Source: Membranipora membranacea (taxonomy: Eukaryota; Bryozoa; Gymnolaemata; Cheilostomatida; Membraniporidae). From it: a DNA stretch of 64,000 nt. The stretch spans positions 14,182,062 to 14,246,061 of the forward strand of contig OU612074.1 of the NCBI GenBank assembly GCA_914767715.1. Reading direction: 5' to 3'. The notes under the pieces were generated by a model, which was not told the DNA's origin, did no database searches, and saw only the letters and a program-made list of their open reading frames with translations. This document shows, one piece after another, positions 36,301 to 42,980 of the stretch (its first letter is position 1; each line of letters opens with the position of its first letter). Made by a program: the position numbers and the translations under genes.

Positions 36301-39300
36301 CACATTAGACAAGCTTATGGATAAATTTGTGACTTGCTGCCCTAAAACCTAAGCAAATATTCAATTACTATCCTACTATTATACATTTTACATATACTTA
36401 TTTTCTACATCAGTATCATAAGCTGGAAGCTTTTACCTTTCTTCTGGCACAACGATTACTGTGGTAAACAAAGAAACTTTTCTCCGCGCACTGACACCAT
36501 AGAGAAGTAAATATTAGCTAGCTACCTTCGGGATGACTTAATGTTAGCTAGCTCCAATTCACGCTAGCTAAGATAAGTTGTAGTAAATGTATAGTTAGCT
36601 AGCCATTAATTTCACTGTTTGCAAAATAGGAAAACTTTTCTTGCGAACACCTACTCTTCTAGGGCAGCTAAAAAAGGTTTTTCTTACTTTCGCATTCACA
36701 GGTTTCACATCCAAATTCGGTTTTCTTATATCTGCTCTCTGGACACTGATTAGTACATGTTGGTATGGCGCAGATCGGATCTACAATGAGAACATCATAT
36801 CTTTGTGTGTAATCGGTTATATCACAGAACTTTCTTTGTACCAATACATTTATGTCAGTTTGTGAATGGTGCAGCGCTGTCATCTTTAATTATCCACACC
36901 ACAAACTTGAATGTTTATCAGAGGCGGAAATTAAGAGTATTGATCAGAGGAAAGATTACATAATCTATACATCACCAGACAACAGATTTACTTCAGCGCC
37001 ATCTTCTGTATGTCTGAGTAACTGACACTTACATTTTTGCTATGAGGTTGACGCTATGAATTTATTTAGGCTTTGTGAGCGCCCATACCCAAACTAACCC
37101 ACACCGAATGGTCGGAGAAGACACAATTTATGCTACCATGCTTTCATTATCCTACTTACTATGTACCACCCTACACTTATATGTTTTTATTCAAGTCATT
37201 TTCCTATATCTATGTTTATGTATGTGTGTATTTTTAATCTACTTCAATTTAAAACATTTGTAAAACCTCAATAAATAAATAAATAAATAAATATAAAAAT
37301 TTGTACTCACCAGCAGGCTGTATTATGGGTAGGCCTGAAAACAAGAGAAGGCAATAATTTGACAAGATATACATAATGTAAACCTGGACCACCCAGAGAG
37401 TTTAGAAGTAGGTTCACTGATTTATTTTTACCTATAGGAGTTCTAAGTTAATAACAGCAACGGTCAGTAAATATAATAATATGTCGTGACAAACTTTGAA
37501 AGCATGTTATTACTCATCGAAACGAAGTATGAACAGACAATGAAATAGATACAGTTTTATTTTTTTTTATCAGGAGATAAACAAATAACTAGATAGCTAA
37601 AGGCTTAGTGTCATAGCCACTGTGATCTGTGGCAGTAATCCTGGAGCGCAAGCTGGGTGGCATAGTGGCATGGCAAGTCCTCTGACGCTATGCTTTCTGG
37701 GTTTATACTTGTGTTGGCTGACAGACAAGGGTCACCAAATGATCACATAATAAGGCTCAGCATACCAAATAATCTTTTGGCGTATTTACTGAGTGGGTTT
37801 TAGACTTTTCTATATCCAAATCTATTGTGTTCATTGTCTTCCGTTTATAAATGTGACCCGAAAACCAGTGCATGTTATAGCAAGGAGTTAGAGACATCTC
37901 TAACTCCTTGGTTATAGTCAGGTAGTTACTTATGATAAAGTTGTGTCAGATTTGCGTGGTAAAAAATTCAATGCTCTACTTGACATGAATTATTGATGGT
38001 GGAAAGAGTGCCTCCCATAAGGGAAGTTAGCTCTCATTCTCTGCATTATGATGTCATCAATAATACCATCAATAATTCATCAAAAGCAGGGCACTGAATT
38101 TTGTCACCATGCAAATCTGACCCAACTTTATGGATCATAAGTAACTGCCTGACTGTAACATGCATTGGGTAGTCTTGATGAGATTTTAACCAATCATTTT
38201 TCTATTCATACCTTCACAATCGCATGTCTCACAGCCATCCTTATCTTTCTTGTATCGGCTGTCCGGGCACTGGTTGGCACACATTGGTATGGCGCAAACT
38301 TTCTCTACAAGCGGGGAATCATAACTTTATACATAAGGCAGTAGTTTTGTGTGTCACATTTTCAAGAGATGATAGCATAATTTTCAGAGTGCCAAGCCTT
38401 GACAATTTTAGAATTCATGACAATTTGCTACCCTCTTACACCAAATTATTGGTCTGTCTAAGCTACACATTATAATACAGATGGCGAGGAGGTTATAATC
38501 TACTCAGCAAAATAATAGGTATGTATCTTGTATTTTAAGAAAATAACAGACTGGAGGGGGGGGGGGGAGGGTATTACAATTAGAATGAGTAAGGCTTTGA
38601 AATTAAAAACCTTGCTGTCAATTTGGCTCAAACCTATTTGCTAATTTGGTCTTTCATATAGGAGAATGTGTACCCAAGCAGTTCACTCAGAGGTTCCTTG
38701 TGGGCCTTATTCCTCTCAGCAAGGATTGACTAGAACATGATTTTGCTGGTTTTAGTTGAATGTCTACCAACTCAACTCTATAGTATTTACATTGATCGGA
38801 TAAGGTTTGAGATAAGTCAGGCATGGCTGTACAGGAAACAGAAAGAGCCCAAAAGAATGATACCCATAAATCTCAGTCAGGGAAATGCATCATATTTGGG
38901 TAGCTATTTAGCAAACATTAGAAGTCTGATGGTGAAAGCTTTCTGCTTTTAACAAGAATGATAGAACAAATTCAATCACCGATTCTTACCACAATCACAG
39001 CTATTTTGGCAGCCGTTTGTATCTCTCACAAACTGGAATCCAAAGTCACATCCGACAAAGCAGTGGAACTCCTTACATCTATTTCCTTCCTCATCATTTG
39101 TGTTTAAACCATCATCAGGGCAGTCACAGTGACAAGTTGGGTCCTCTACAGTGGCGGCTTTTGTTTTACATGGTGGGGCACATCCACAGAGAGGCAGAAG
39201 GGGCTCAAAGGGGGGTGGTGCGAAGGTGTTAGGCTCAACTTCAGGGCAGATGCAGTGGCATGTTGGGTCTTCTACTGTGGCGACTTTCGTCTTACATGGT

Positions 39301-41309
39301 GGGGCACATCCACAGAGGGGCAGAAGGGGGAGGGGATCTAAGACGGGTGGTGCGGCCGTGACAGGTTCTGGATCAGAAGGACAGATGCAGTGACATGTTG
39401 GGTCCTCCGCGGTAGCCTCTTTAGTCTTACAGTGTGGAGCACATCCACAGAGAGGAAGTGGAACTTTGGGCGGCTCTGTCGGGGCAATCTTGTTGAAGTT
39501 GAAAGCTGAATAGATAAAGAGATTCGCTTGCATGAGGAAACATCAGAATAGTAAAGTTATACAGTATATTATATATTATATACTATTTTAGATATCCAAA
39601 GTGTAGACAAATCCTCTGTTATTCTTTGTAAAAAGGCCTATCATCCCCTCTCCTATAGATATGCAGATGATCCCTTCATTTTCAGTCTATGATCCTATCA
39701 TGTAATTTTTCTGTGCAATAATTAAGATAATTGTACAAAATAAAGATATTCCAGTTGTCAACAAGAATTATGGCGGACAATTAATCTGCAAGGTTGGGCA
39801 ACTAAGGTGATATAATCGGTAGTTGTAGCTCTCTCTCTAAGGGTGCAGAATTTTCAACTGACACCATACTTATCACCATTCTCTAAATTCTAAAAACCCT
39901 CTACCATACTTTGACTGATAGCTGTGGTCCTACAATTTTAGATCTTTGCTAGGATGTGACCATACAAAAATGTCCACAAAGTGAGAGACTTTTTGTGATG
40001 CTAATTTAAGTGCGGAAAATGTCTAAACTACAAAGCTAGGAATGAAAGAAAATGGTGTACTAGCTGAAATCTATAAACTAAACCCAGACAATAGTGGTTT
40101 TTACCTGGCTCATCAGATTCTGAATCCGCTTGAAATGGAAAGCATGGAAATGTAACTGTCTGAGTTTTATATAGCGTTCTACGGAGAGAGAACATTCGCT
40201 AAAATCAATAGATTTTGCTGCGAAAATCTCAACAACATTCCATATGTAATATATAATATGTAATATATAATATAGAGAAATAAAAAAGACATCAAAATAT
40301 TTTTTTAGGGCAGGTAGCTAACTTTAAGTCTGTGAATATTTCCATCCTGTAGGATTGACCAATAATATTACAAATGCTGTCTTAAAAATATACTTACGAC
40401 ATGCACAGCTGCACCATGGCTGCTCTACAGTAGCTGGATGTGCGAAACACTCCGGGGGACAATAGTCACATTCCGGTAACTTAACTTCATCTACAAGAGA
40501 ATATCACCAAATAAGTCAGCAATATATATCAAGATGACTAGTTTTGGGGAAGTCATAATTCTATTGGTAGTACTTTGTTTGCTTAGACAGAACATCACTA
40601 TAATAAAACTTCCATGTTTTGCGTTTTGATTTCCTGACAAAATCGGACGGAATTGGTCACTGTTTGTGCCAATGATAGGAAATTATAACATTTCTTATCC
40701 TTTATATTATATGTATGCCAAATAATATGGTTAGAAGTTTGCATGACAACCAAGGATGCCAGAAAGAGGAACTGCATAGAAAGTGTTTAGATCTGAATAA
40801 ACAACCCCCATCAAGGAGTATTCAATCAAAAGCATAAAATTTTGTGAACAAGGTTGTAGTGGCGCATTCAAATCAATGATAGGGTCAATAGACCATCTTT
40901 AGCCACACAAATTAGCTTCAAACGATGTTTTTAGTTCTGAAGTTCGATAAGGGGATCAAAGGTTGTAAAAATAGGCTAATCCAGTTTGTAGAAATGATTT
41001 CTAACCGCACAGACATAAATTGTTAGGAAAATCAGCTAGCTAATGTTATCCAGTCAAAAGATGTCTGATGTCGATAAGAGTGGGGCATCAGGATATGAAT
41101 CTGGAGCACCAAGTTCAGAGCAAACCGTGAACACAAGCAAAAAAATCAAGAAAACCAAGAAACACACGAGGATATAGGAATTTTCAAAAGACAGACAGAA
41201 ACATTCAAACGTTTTCCAAATTTTATTGAATATATAACTTACCTTGCGCAGTGATGACGGTAGCACAGCACGACAATGCTAGCAGCAGCGAACAGTATAT
41301 CCACCACAT
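18273..41309 (-). CDS. Secreted mosaic antistasin/WAP-domain protein, 26 exons plus alternative last exons
   Basis: Coding exons in transcript order: 41243-41309, 40398-40490, 40105-40128, 38990-39505, 38212-38304, 37311-37334, 36688-36780, 36153-36266, 35679-35705, 34060-34176, 33641-33727, 32556-32696, 31958-32065, 30974-31081, 30401-30517, 29937-30044, 29406-29513, 28830-28928, 28281-28373, 27920-28009, 27527-27634, 27102-27200, 26443-26538, 25524-25664, 24718-24907, 24164-24339, then one of four last exons (19882-19937, 19143-19192, 18931-18980 or 18273-18388). All introns are GT-AG; exons 2-24 are phase 1-1. Products are about 1028-1050 residues: signal peptide, four copies of a novel six-cysteine motif, 19 antistasin-like domains, two WAP-like domains and a short tail. 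Antistasin and WAP domains inhibit serine proteases in known proteins; an inhibitor or extracellular-matrix role is inferred, and no single domain was matched to a known inhibitor. Confidence 0.92.
18847..18852 (-). terminator. Poly(A) signal candidate for last exon T3
   Basis: AATAAA on the minus strand about 80 nt after the T3 stop. It supports T3 as an independent 3' end but does not prove it. Confidence 0.4.
18931..18980 (-). CDS. Candidate last exon T3 of the antistasin gene
   Basis: After TTTCCTAG it reads V-Q-T-D-D-T-F-G-L-I-G-N-P-P-V-R and TAA when joined in phase 1 to exon 26. AATAAA follows about 80 nt downstream (18852-18847). The exon and its flanks (GAGAGTTGAGAGTAA-type and AACTCCCATAATAAAGG-type blocks) are duplicated around T2. 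Confidence 0.6.
19143..19192 (-). CDS. Candidate last exon T2 of the antistasin gene
   Basis: After CAACTTAG it reads D-L-F-G-Y-P-Y-G-A-I-G-N-P-P-V-A and TAG in the same splice phase as T1, T3 and T4. No AATAAA was seen close by, so polyadenylation might use the T3 signal. It lies about 210 bp from T3 inside a clear tandem duplication. Confidence 0.58.
19440..19556 (+). mobile_element. Possible LINE 3' end with (ATCTT)-type tail
   Basis: AT-rich segment ending in AATAAAATCTTATCTTTAATCTTATCTT, read here as AATAAAATC followed by imperfect TTATC units. Short tandem tails of this kind end many invertebrate CR1-like elements. There is no coding part, so the call is weak. It sits between last exons T2 and T1 and would explain their wider spacing. 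Confidence 0.35.
19639..19644 (-). terminator. Poly(A) signal candidate for last exon T1
   Basis: AATAAA on the minus strand about 240 nt after the T1 stop codon. Confidence 0.35.
19882..19937 (-). CDS. Candidate last exon T1 of the antistasin gene
   Basis: After TTTCTACAG it reads V-N-T-Q-T-V-G-P-D-A-V-I-G-N-P-P-I-G and TAG in phase 1. It is the first of the four tandem last exons in transcript order. AATAAA lies about 240 nt past the stop (19644-19639). Confidence 0.6.
20030..20086. repeat. Palindromic MITE-like element (CTGATTGGCTG family), copy 1
   Basis: CCTGATTGGCTG is followed by CAGCCAATCAGAGCC about 25 nt later. The right arm continues AACACATGGGC, matching the arms of the element at 26348-26422. 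Confidence 0.55.
20486..20545 (+). mobile_element. tRNA-derived SINE family B, head fragment
   Basis: Contains GCTTCAGCGGG, an A-box-like GTGGCTAAGTGG and a B-box-like GATCGAATCCC in the right order for a tRNA-type pol III promoter, but no acceptor stem. The first 30 bases recur at 20745. A tail-like copy with GCGCGAGAGGCCCGAGTTT lies at 20593. Confidence 0.55.
20745..20960 (+). mobile_element. tRNA-derived SINE family B, longer copy
   Basis: GCTTCAGCGGG, then A-box-like GTGGCTGAGCGGTTAGAG and a B-box region GCCCGAGTTTAAATTC, then an unrelated body. GCGCGAGAGGCCCGAGTTT is shared exactly with 20593-20611, so this is an interspersed family rather than a functional tRNA gene. Confidence 0.55.
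21370..21592 (+). mobile_element. hAT-like MITE family C, copy C1
   Basis: Begins AAGGCCGTAGT and ends ACTACGGGCCTG, imperfect inverted termini. The interior shares GAGGCGAGTC, TTCAATTATAG, TTTAGGCCACT and AGGGGAGGCAG with copies at 35031, 45935, 51199 and 52233. CAGG-type ends fit hAT elements, but the 8-bp duplication that would prove it is not clear here (CATTG is seen on both sides). Confidence 0.75.
22302..22395. mobile_element. Small palindromic MITE family D, copy 1
   Basis: Arms TTTGGTCCAGTTTGC and GCAAACTGGATCAAA about 60 nt apart. A second copy with TTTGGTCCATTTTGCC and GTAAAATGGATCAA is at 48936-49006; GGAGGG and CCGATGC-like blocks are shared inside. Confidence 0.65.
24003..24142. 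repeat. Minisatellite, unit of about 16 bp
   Basis: Repeats of CTATGTATCTATTAGTT with CTATTATTT variants fill 140 bp. It starts about 20 nt inside the intron after exon 26 of the antistasin gene. Confidence 0.9.
24164..24339 (-). CDS. Antistasin gene exon 26: second WAP-like domain
   Basis: Phase 2-1 exon after TTTTTGTAG. With the last codon of exon 25 it encodes an eight-cysteine set in the order of a four-disulfide core (C-P, C-G-P, P-T-C, T-D-C, I-C-C, G-C-S-C-V-K-P). There is an unusually long insert of about 30 residues between cysteines 2 and 3, rich in aromatic and Arg residues, and a very short loop between cysteines 6 and 8. The donor is GTCAGT, weaker than its neighbours, as might be expected if last-exon choice is regulated. 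Confidence 0.85.
24440..24540 (-). repeat. G-rich interspersed repeat, copy 2
   Basis: On the minus strand the block order GGGGCAAGAGTC, G-rich run, GGGGGCTCAGA matches 12110-12200. It lies in the intron between exons 25 and 26. Confidence 0.4.
24718..24907 (-). CDS. Antistasin gene exon 25: Pro/Thr linker and first WAP-like domain
   Basis: Phase 1-2 exon. After a linker rich in Pro and Thr it reads K-I-G-R-C-P, then R-C-G-G-D-G-D-C-E-G, K-C-C-Q-G-V-C-A-K-P. That is the WAP core with six of the eight usual cysteines. WAP domains in elafin/SLPI-type proteins inhibit serine proteases; whether this reduced one does is unknown. Confidence 0.85.
25524..31081 (-). CDS. Antistasin gene exons 14-24: eleven antistasin-like domains
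   Basis: Exons 30974-31081, 30401-30517, 29937-30044, 29406-29513, 28830-28928, 28281-28373, 27920-28009, 27527-27634, 27102-27200, 26443-26538 and 25524-25664 each encode one six-cysteine unit of the form C-x(4-5)-C-x3-C-x(10-12)-C-x(2-3)-C-x-C, preceded by a short Pro/acidic linker. Each starts and ends in phase 1, so exons can be lost or doubled without breaking the frame. Exons 14 and 16 use the spacing G-C-Q-x-x-C-D-C; the rest G-C-x-x-C-x-C. Exons 15 (30401) and 22 (27102) share N-V-M-D-E-R-G-C-P-T-C and are recent duplicates although six exons apart. Confidence 0.93.
25956..25997. repeat. Near-perfect hairpin, 17-bp arms
   Basis: GATTATGTTAGGAAAGG, loop ATATATAT, then CCCTTCCTAACATAATC; a single mismatch. 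It lies in the intron between antistasin exons 23 and 24. Confidence 0.85.
26348..26422. mobile_element. Palindromic MITE (CTGATTGGCTG family) with 10-11 bp target duplication
   Basis: CCAATGTGCTGGCTC...GATTGGCTG forms the left arm and CAGCCAATCACAACAGAGCC...ACATTGG the right. It is flanked by exact copies of GCTATGAGTAG at 26337-26347 and 26423-26433. The right duplication ends 10 nt before the end of exon 23 (26443), so the insertion lies next to the splice donor. Confidence 0.8.
27727..27757. repeat. (ATAAT)n microsatellite
   Basis: Five to six tandem ATAAT units in an intron of the antistasin gene. Confidence 0.85.
30685..30842. mobile_element. Foldback family F, partial copy (one arm plus core)
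   Basis: Shares GACATCATAATGCAGAGAAT, TACCATGCGAATCTGA-type sequence and CATAAGTAACTGCCTGACT with the complete inverted-repeat element at 37864-38169. The left arm was not found here. Confidence 0.7.
30841..30952. repeat. Minisatellite, unit of about 11 bp
   Basis: About ten units of CTTTGGGTGGT with variants. It begins 22 nt inside the intron following exon 14 (donor at 30973). Confidence 0.9.
31958..34176 (-). CDS. Antistasin gene exons 10-13
   Basis: Exons 34060-34176, 33641-33727, 32556-32696 and 31958-32065, all phase 1-1, one six-cysteine antistasin-like unit each. Exon 10 opens with G-P-P-A-P-P-P and is a close copy of exon 8 (shared M-S-Y-C-R-K-F-C). Exon 12 has an Asn-rich linker and an acidic approach to the first cysteine, and is the most diverged. 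Exon 13 has a Pro-rich linker (P-P-P-Q-P-P-I-P). Between exons 9 and 10 the paired C-A-I-P-type exon seen in the neighbouring module is absent; a SINE and a hAT-like MITE occupy that intron. Confidence 0.92.
34520..34660 (-). mobile_element. tRNA-derived SINE family A, copy A1 (internally deleted)
   Basis: Minus-strand head with A-box-like GTGGCTCAGTTTG, then GAGCGCCGGACTTCAACACG and a B-box remnant GTGGGTTCTTG, followed by body GCCTAGCCAATAAGGCAATA. Same order as copy A2 at 52968-53206, but lacking about 90 bp of the body. Confidence 0.7.
35031..35217 (+). mobile_element. hAT-like MITE family C, copy C2
   Basis: Starts TAGGGCCGTAGTATAG and ends TTCTAGGGGCCTG. It shares GGCGAGTCCGAAGCATC, TTCAATTTTATAGTG and TTTTAGGCCA with C1. 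The right end has lost part of the GGGGAGGCAG block. Confidence 0.7.
35679..38304 (-). CDS. Antistasin gene exons 5-9, including two linker microexons
   Basis: Exons 38212-38304, 37311-37334 (24 nt), 36688-36780, 36153-36266 and 35679-35705 (27 nt). Exons 5 and 7 are near duplicates (C-A-I-P-x-C-x-N-Q-C-P-x-S-R-Y-K-K). Exon 8 carries the P-P-A-P-P-P linker and C-P-P-M-S-Y-C-R-K-F-C. The two microexons encode G-L-P-I-I-Q-P-A and a P-P-P-V-I-Q-P-I segment, clearly related to each other. The order suggests duplication of a module (microexon, C-A-I-P exon, P-P-A-P-P-P exon) with later loss of members. Confidence 0.88.
36505..36612. repeat. TAGCTAGC-rich foldback family E fragment
   Basis: Several TTAGCTAGCT blocks in both orientations with GACTTAATGTTAGC, a sequence also present in the better preserved element at 57311-57500. 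Confidence 0.5.
37115..37294 (+). mobile_element. 3'-end copy of the LINE found at 12745-14890
   Basis: On the plus strand, CCATGCTTTCATTATCCTAC, TTTTTATTCAAGTCAT and AAACCTCAATAAATAAATAA follow in the same order as in the minus-strand 3' UTR of the LINE at 12766-12950. Extreme 5' truncation is normal for such elements. It lies just before the last-listed base of the intron upstream of microexon 6 (37311-37334), 17 nt from its donor side. Confidence 0.85.
37864..38169. mobile_element. Foldback family F, full copy with nested insertion
   Basis: Arms of about 110 bp read inward from (A/G)TGCATGTTA(T/C)AGTCAGG-type ends through AGTTACTTATGAT, GTCAGATTTGC and ATTCAATGCTCT to a core with TTATTGATGGT on both sides. 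The right end lies 42 nt from the exon 5 donor. The left arm is interrupted by a 30-bp palindrome at 37881-37910. Confidence 0.85.
37881..37910. mobile_element. 30-bp perfect palindrome nested in family F, with 7-bp target duplication
   Basis: CAAGGAGTTAGAGA, CA, TCTCTAACTCCTTG. Exact GTTATAG copies flank it at 37874-37880 and 37911-37917. The other arm of the host element has no insertion and only one GTTACAG, so the empty site can be read inside the same element. Confidence 0.85.
38990..39505 (-). CDS. Antistasin gene exon 4: three tandem novel repeats plus one antistasin-like unit
   Basis: The largest exon (516 nt, phase 1-1). Three units of about 45 residues each carry L-P-L-C-G-C-A-P-x-C-K-T-K, A-T-x-E-D-P-T-C-H-C-x-C-P: six cysteines spaced C-x-C-x3-C-x11-C-x-C-x-C, separated by Pro-rich linkers. 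The units are very similar at DNA level, so the tandem duplication is recent. An acidic linker then leads to a six-cysteine unit ending G-C-Q-N-S-C-D-C, the same subtype as exons 14 and 16. I know no named domain with the C-G-C-A-P-P-C pattern. Confidence 0.92.
40105..40128 (-). CDS. Antistasin gene exon 3: acidic linker microexon
   Basis: 24 nt between a TTTCAAG acceptor and a GTAAAA donor. Joined in phase 1 it reads P-D-S-E-S-D-E-P-A. Exons 2 and 4 are also phase-compatible without it, so it may be optional. Confidence 0.6.
40398..40490 (-). CDS. Antistasin gene exon 2: diverged copy of the exon 4 repeat
   Basis: Phase 1-1, reading E-C-D-Y-C-P-P-E-C, then A-T-V-E-Q-P-W-C-S-C-A-C. The spacing C-x2-C-x3-C-x11-C-x-C-x-C and the A-T-V-E core match the three repeats of exon 4, so this motif occurs four times in the N-terminal part. 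Confidence 0.85.
41243..41309 (-). CDS. Antistasin gene exon 1: signal peptide
   Basis: ATG at 41309 followed by M-W-W-I-Y-C-S-L-L-L-A-L-S-C-C-A, a typical secretory leader with small residues before a cleavage site near residue 20. It ends in phase 1 at G|GTAAGT and joins exon 2 as Gln-Asp. The start is chosen because the leader begins immediately; the next base context upstream is AT-rich 5' UTR. Confidence 0.88.
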
Positions 41310-42244
41310 AGTTTGATTTATCCGTATAAAGTGAACTTGTTCAGTCAATGTTTGTTTCTATTCTAGTTAGGAATACCAGATAGCAGCCAATTTCTAGTTC
41401 TCCTGAGAGTTGCTGTTACATAACCTATCAATCCTGTAACGGTTTGTGACTTATACCCACCAGCCTAAGGTCTGCTCTGATTGGCTGGTTGATGGGTTGT
41501 GACGTCCTACCGATCACACAGTTCAGTGATGATGAGCCTAAGGCTACGCTCCTTCTTGTGACAGTAGGGATTGACAGTACTTGTTATTATGGTACCTGCA
41601 GGTGCCCCTTAGGCTCTTCAATATTATATCACAGTTATATTGTAGTACTCAGCAGTACCTTGCTGTGTCGTTGGTTTCGGTTCCACCCTTCGGTTGAGTT
41701 TAGCTCAGCTCGCACAACATGACTTTCACATAGAAAGTTGGTTAGTGGTGTGAGACGAAGATCCAGAAGTGATATGTCTGAGATTGCTCGGTCAATCATC
41801 GCGTGAGAAGCGACTCAAAGCGGACAAGAGTGGACTATATCAGTGTCGCATGATAGTTTACTTGCCAATTTATCGGCTTATATGAATCCAGGCATTATAA
41901 TTAATAATTGGGGTATAATAACAGGCGATATAAGAATCCGATTAAAGAAGATAAACAAACAAGGTTCAAAAAGCATCATTTAAAAAAAATTTCTGTTTAA
42001 CTCAAACACAAAGTATAGTAGAATAGGCCTACACTAGATGAAAACAGGATAGAACGTTAATTTATAATTTCACGATTAAAGTCCAGCGCTTGTTGACCAG
42101 CATTGTAATTCCATAATTTCATTTCAGGGTTTAAGAAATCGATTTCCTGCAACCTTTCAAAACTAATTTTCAGACATAGGGCAGTGTGACATTTAAGAAG
42201 ACGATGGCATTTCACATATAGAGAGACTTTCACATTAAGTTCCC

Positions 42245-42250
42245 TTTATT
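42245..42250 (-). terminator. Poly(A) signal candidate for the SLC16-like gene
   Basis: AATAAA on the minus strand about 730 nt after the stop codon. Other, weaker hexamers may be used instead. Confidence 0.25.
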
Positions 42251-42652
42251 CCTTCCCTAGTCTATCATTACACAAAGATGATATACAGCGACAACAATAA
42301 ATAATTACAAGGTATGCATACTTGGTAAATTATTCTTTATCATCAAATCTTCAGATCAATAACATCATGATACAGACTGGTACGCCGCGCCGCGATCAGG
42401 GGTGACAATTTCTAAGTCATAATATCAATTATCCTGTCACATACCGATGATAAAAATGTGGTTATATAAAAATAGTCAGTAGAAAATATTTAGATGTTTG
42501 ATGGAACTGTTATGATGGAACTGTTATGGCTACGAGAAGGTAATTGGATGATTACAAGGGATGGTTATGTCTAATGGTGAGAAATGTTTCACCGGTAAGC
42601 ACCGCCAAGTACACAATGTAGGATATGATTGCCTCAATTCCATATGTGACAT

Positions 42653-42688
42653 CCATAGACTTAATAATAGATATTATCAAGTCTATGG
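42653..42688. repeat. 36-bp palindrome with CCATAGACTT ends
   Basis: Arms CCATAGACTTAATAATAG and ATATTATCAAGTCTATGG differ at two positions. CCATAGACTTAATAAT also occurs at 20192 and 49541, suggesting a short repeat family whose smallest member is just two fused ends. Confidence 0.65.
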
Positions 42689-42980
42689 TGGCACCAATTG
42701 ATAAAAAACATGAACTAAAAGTTAATCTATATTTGAGACAAAACGTGTTTAAATGCGACAATTATAATGTAGATCAACATTGAAATGAAATGTGTGTTAC
42801 CGATAATATAATAAAACAAAAATGTATAAAAAATATGTGTCATTATTCCCATAGTAAATGACTTATAGGCAGGTATGTGCAAAAGTAGAGACAGAAAACA
42901 AAGTTAATGATAGCTGTAGCACCAAAGCAGTTTAGAGGTGGGAGTAGTCATGGTACGCCCTCCCCTACAACTTCGACAGC

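Larger units (their letters stand above)
41310..42980. other. Intergenic: antistasin promoter side and SLC16-like 3' UTR side
   Basis: No ORF of interest. It includes a CTCTGATTGGCTGGT segment near 41474 resembling the palindromic MITE family, a TIR pair at 42653-42688, and a candidate AATAAA on the minus strand at 42250-42245, about 730 nt past the transporter stop. Confidence 0.5.
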
